14,225 nucleotides of DNA from Oscillospiraceae bacterium. GTDB taxonomy: Bacteria > Bacillota_A > Clostridia > Oscillospirales > Oscillospiraceae. The notes under the pieces were generated by a model that worked only from the letters and a program-made list of their open reading frames with translations, did no database searches and had not been told where the DNA came from. The stretch covers positions 1 to 14,225 of the forward strand of contig JAFQDR010000018.1 in assembly GCA_017415945.1 (NCBI GenBank). The letters run 5' to 3'. Positions within the stretch are counted from its first letter, which is position 1. Each line of letters starts with the position of its first letter. Positions 11,981-14,225 of this stretch are shown piece after piece. Both the position numbers and the translations under genes were made by a program.

Positions 11981-13492
11981 TTGGAAAACAAAACCTATAT
12001 TGCCATTGACCTGAAGTCCTTCTATGCCTCCGTGGAATGCATCGAGCGGGGACTGGATCCTCTGCGGGACTGTCTGGTGGTGGCGGATGCAAGCCGCACG
12101 GACAAGACCATCTGTCTGGCAGTGACCCCCGCACTGAAATATTACGACATCCCCGGCAGACCCCGTCTGTTTGAGGTAAAGCAGCGGGTAGACTTTGTCA
12201 ACTCCAACCGCCGTACACGGGCACCCAATCACCAATTCACCGGCTCCACGGTCTATGCCCCCAAGCTTATGACCCACCCCGAGCTGGCCCTGGACTTTGT
12301 CATTGCGCCCCCGCGCATGGCCTATTACATGGAATACAGCACCCGCATCTACAATGTATATCTGAAATATGCCGCCCCCGAGGACATCCACGTCTACTCC
12401 ATTGACGAGGTATTCATCGATGCCACAAATTACCTCATGGGCCGCACCCCCCGAGAATTTGCCACGGAGATCATGCGGGACGTGCTGCGTACCACGGGCA
12501 TCACCGCCACCGCAGGCATCGGGCCCAATCTGTATCTTGCCAAGGTCGCCATGGACATCATCGCCAAGCACTGCCCTATCGACCGTTTGGGGATGCGCAT
12601 TGCGGAGCTGGACGAGCAGAGCTACCGCCGTCAGCTGTGGGCTCATCGACCGCTGACGGATTTCTGGCGGGTAGGCAGAGCCTACGCCAAGAAGCTGGAA
12701 GCCAACGGTCTGTTCACCATGGGGGATATTGCCCGCTGCTCCATAGGCGGAGAAAACGACTTCTACAATGAGAATCTGCTGTATAAGCTCTTTGGGGTCA
12801 ATGCCGAACTGCTCATTGACCACGCATGGGGTTGGGAGCCCTGCACCATTGCAGACATCAAGGCCTACAAGCCCGCCTCCAACTCTCTGGGCTCGGGACA
12901 GGTGCTGCACTGCCCCTATACCGCGGACAAGGCACGGCTCATCGTACGAGAAATGGCGGATCTTTTGGTATATGACTTGGTGGAAAAGCATCTGGTCACG
13001 GATCAGCTGGTACTGACCATCGGCTATGACAAGGACAATCTCACCGACCCAAGCCGCAAATATCGGGGAGAAGTCAAAACCGACTTCTACGGCCGCAGCA
13101 TCCCCAAGCACGCCCACGGCAGCACCAACCTATCGGGCTACACCTCCTCTACCAAGGAGATCCTGCAGGCCATTACCGTTCTGTATGACCGTATCGTAGA
13201 CCCAGACCTGTTGGTGCGGAGAGTCAACATCACCGCCAACCATGTGGTAGACGAGGCCATCGCCCCCAAGGACGGGCCTTCGGGACAGCTGGATCTGTTC
13301 ACGGACTATGACGAGCTGGAGCGGCAGAGAGAGCAGGAAGCGGAGACTCGTGAAAAAGAAAAGCGGATGCAGGAGGCCATGCTGAACATCAAAAGGAAGT
13401 ACGGCAAAAACGCCATCTTCAAGGGCATGAATATGGAGGAAGGGGCAACCGCACTGGAACGGAATAAACAGATCGGGGGACACAAAGCCTAG
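11981..13492 (+). CDS. Y-family DNA polymerase (UmuC/DinB/UvrX type)
   Basis: This 503-residue protein is a translesion DNA polymerase that copies past damaged bases. Palm-domain catalytic acids are visible as D10 (AIDLKSFYASVE) and D142-E143 (YSIDEVFID). Y15 occupies the steric-gate position that excludes ribonucleotides. The DLKSFYASVEC start and the ADASRTDKTICLAVTPALK segment are typical of the Gram-positive UvrX/UmuC branch rather than DinB proper. Finger, thumb and little-finger regions follow. A beta-clamp binding motif QLDLF is at 436-440, before a highly charged coiled-coil-like tail (DELERQREQEAETREKEKR). Translation appears to start at a TTG at 11981 with AAGGGGAAG about 10 bases upstream; no better in-frame ATG exists nearby. 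No LexA box is seen, although such genes are usually SOS-controlled. No partner gene (such as YolD) is adjacent. Confidence 0.92.
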   Translation: MENKTYIAIDLKSFYASVECIERGLDPLRDCLVVADASRTDKTICLAVTPALKYYDIPGRPRLFEVKQRVDFVNSNRRTRAPNHQFTGSTVYAPKLMTHPELALDFVIAPPRMAYYMEYSTRIYNVYLKYAAPEDIHVYSIDEVFIDATNYLMGRTPREFATEIMRDVLRTTGITATAGIGPNLYLAKVAMDIIAKHCPIDRLGMRIAELDEQSYRRQLWAHRPLTDFWRVGRAYAKKLEANGLFTMGDIARCSIGGENDFYNENLLYKLFGVNAELLIDHAWGWEPCTIADIKAYKPASNSLGSGQVLHCPYTADKARLIVREMADLLVYDLVEKHLVTDQLVLTIGYDKDNLTDPSRKYRGEVKTDFYGRSIPKHAHGSTNLSGYTSSTKEILQAITVLYDRIVDPDLLVRRVNITANHVVDEAIAPKDGPSGQLDLFTDYDELERQREQEAETREKEKRMQEAMLNIKRKYGKNAIFKGMNMEEGATALERNKQIGGHKA

Positions 13493-13670
13493 TTCTCGCA
13501 TACTCCACATCCCTCGCATCCGTCAAGCGTGACGAATGCTCGTCCGTTCCGTTGCTCGAACTCTTTCGCTCTGCATCTTTTTCTCATTTCAAATTCGCAA
13601 GCGAATTTCCTTATGGATTGAAAGATGCAGCAGCGAGTTTGGTGCGCCCACGCTAATATCATGTGCACGC

Positions 13671-13727
13671 CCTCAGCCTCCCTTGCCTAAAGGGAGGTGG
13701 CCGAGCGCAGCGAGGTCGGAGGGATTC
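13671..13727 (+). repeat. Interspersed hairpin repeat, family A, copy 4
   Basis: CCTCCCTT-GCCTA-AAGGGAGG is followed by GGCCGAGCGCAGCGAGGTC and GGAGGGATT. The outer ends CCTCAGCCTCCC and GGAGGGATT are characteristic. It forms the right end of tandem unit 1. Confidence 0.8.
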
Positions 13728-13813
13728 CATTTCAAATTCGCAAGCGATCTTTCTTATGGATTGAAAGATGCAGCAGCGAGTTTGGTGCGCCCACACTAAT
13801 ATCATGTGCACGC

Positions 13814-13870
13814 CCTCAGCCTCCCTTGCCTAAAGGGAGGTGGCCGAGCGCAGCGAGGTCGGAGGGATTC
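13814..13870 (+). repeat. Interspersed hairpin repeat, family A, copy 5
   Basis: It is identical by eye to copy 4 and forms the right end of tandem unit 2. It was evidently duplicated as part of the 143-bp unit rather than inserted independently. Confidence 0.8.
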
Positions 13871-13953
13871 CATTTCAAATTCGCAAGCGATCTTTCTTAT
13901 GGATTGAAAGATGCAGCAGCGAATTCCTTTGCCTTGCGAACTCCTTCGCCATC

Positions 13954-14069
13954 GTAGGGAGCGTCGTCCTCGACGCTCCGTTGCGCAGAGAAACAATTGC
14001 CCATGGACATATTAAGTGTTTTATGTTTCCGGTGCGGTATTGCGGAGCATCGAGGACGATGCTCCCTAC
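13954..14069. repeat. Composite palindrome with terminal hairpins (family C pair)
   Basis: Two 27-bp hairpins lie in opposite orientation: GGAGCGTCG-TCCT-CGACGCTCC (within 13954-13980) and GGAGCATCG-AGGA-CGATGCTCC (within 14043-14069), with GTAG and CTAC at the outer ends. They differ only at the two bases that pair with each other. Inside, GAAACA (13990-13995) faces TGTTTC (14024-14029), so the whole 116 bp is an imperfect palindrome. It resembles a non-autonomous MITE-like element; no transposase is present. Confidence 0.7.
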
Positions 14070-14225
14070 AGCGGAAGTGATTTTACGCACTGCACCTCGC
14101 AAGCCCCCTTACAGCAGCGAGACTGAGGAGGTGTGCGGTACAAAGGTCGTTTAATATTTCGTTTCGGCGAACCCGTACCAATACCTCAAAATTCTACCTA
14201 CTTCTTTTCAAGCAAATCCCAAGAA

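Larger units (their letters stand above)
13585..13922 (+). repeat. 143-bp tandem direct repeat, 2.4 copies
   Basis: Copy 1 (13585-13727) and copy 2 (13728-13870) differ at only four positions by eye. A partial copy 3 (13871-13922) is identical to copy 2 for 52 bases. Each unit starts CATTTCAAATTCGCAAGCG, includes a GATTGAAAGATGCAGCAGCGA segment and ends with a family A hairpin. The unit length is not a multiple of three, so open frames across it shift between copies and are spurious. In copy 1 AAATTCGC-AA-GCGAATTT is a perfect hairpin, which is damaged in copies 2 and 3. Confidence 0.9.
13493..14225. other. Gene-free stretch with repeats only
   Basis: No believable gene follows the polymerase stop codon. 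The first 92 bp hold a weak stem (CGTCA-AGCG-TGACG, 13518-13531) and GCATCTTT (13573-13580), which is inverted relative to AAAGATGC in the tandem unit. The 143-bp tandem repeat and the composite palindrome follow. In 14070-14225 I see nothing beyond a fragment (AGCCCCCTTACAGCAGCGAG) that looks like decayed repeat sequence. Any next gene lies outside the window. Confidence 0.6.

Noticed and set aside
13536..13957. Open frames encoding repeated peptides in the 143-bp repeat
   Set aside because: The repeat unit is not a multiple of three. The same peptide appears in overlapping frames only because of the duplication, and no ribosome binding site supports them.

Overview
The window looks like chromosomal DNA from a Gram-positive anaerobe of the class Clostridia, most likely a gut Oscillospiraceae/Ruminococcaceae-type bacterium. 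This is inferred from strong GGAGG-type ribosome binding sites, sigma-A-like promoters with 17-bp spacing, an ApbE lipoprotein, a SpoVB-like flippase, a FliB-like protein, a DUF523 protein, a UvrX/UmuC-type polymerase, and many short hairpin repeats between genes. No species can be named from the sequence alone.

Layout. 1-3074, all minus strand: a CDP-alcohol phosphatidyltransferase, a DUF4097 lipoprotein, and four small genes of unknown function (two with one membrane anchor) that are visibly more A+T-rich than the rest. 3119-3304: a pair of inverted repeat elements. 3341-3709, minus: an orphan four-helix-bundle (23S rRNA intervening-sequence type) protein with an excellent promoter. 3760-3926: a symmetric array of mini-hairpins. 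3965-4041, minus: tRNA-Arg(CCG) with its own promoter and terminator. 4167-7290, plus: apbE then recG. 7292-7516: a second symmetric mini-hairpin array with a bidirectional terminator at its centre. 7525-8334, minus: cysE, with a clear promoter. 8477-10746, plus: a SpoVB/MOP-type flippase and a FliB-like cysteine-rich protein, 17 bp apart. 10747-11013: interspersed repeats and a terminator. 11038-11751, minus: a DUF523 (TudS-like) protein and a 71-residue unknown protein sharing one promoter. 11981-13492, plus: a Y-family DNA polymerase with a beta-clamp motif. 13493-14225: no gene, but a 143-bp tandem repeat and a 116-bp composite palindrome.

The genes are mostly independent housekeeping or accessory functions: lipid head-group synthesis, flavinylation, DNA repair (recG and the Y-family polymerase), cysteine synthesis and lipid-linked export. 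No single pathway links them. The most unusual content is the non-coding DNA. Two loci carry arrays of hairpins whose arms differ from unit to unit while ATGATG/CATCAT anchors stay constant. Each locus has four units facing one way and four facing the other around a central hairpin. A second repeat family shows compensatory base changes in its stems. I do not recognise the array type as a named element.
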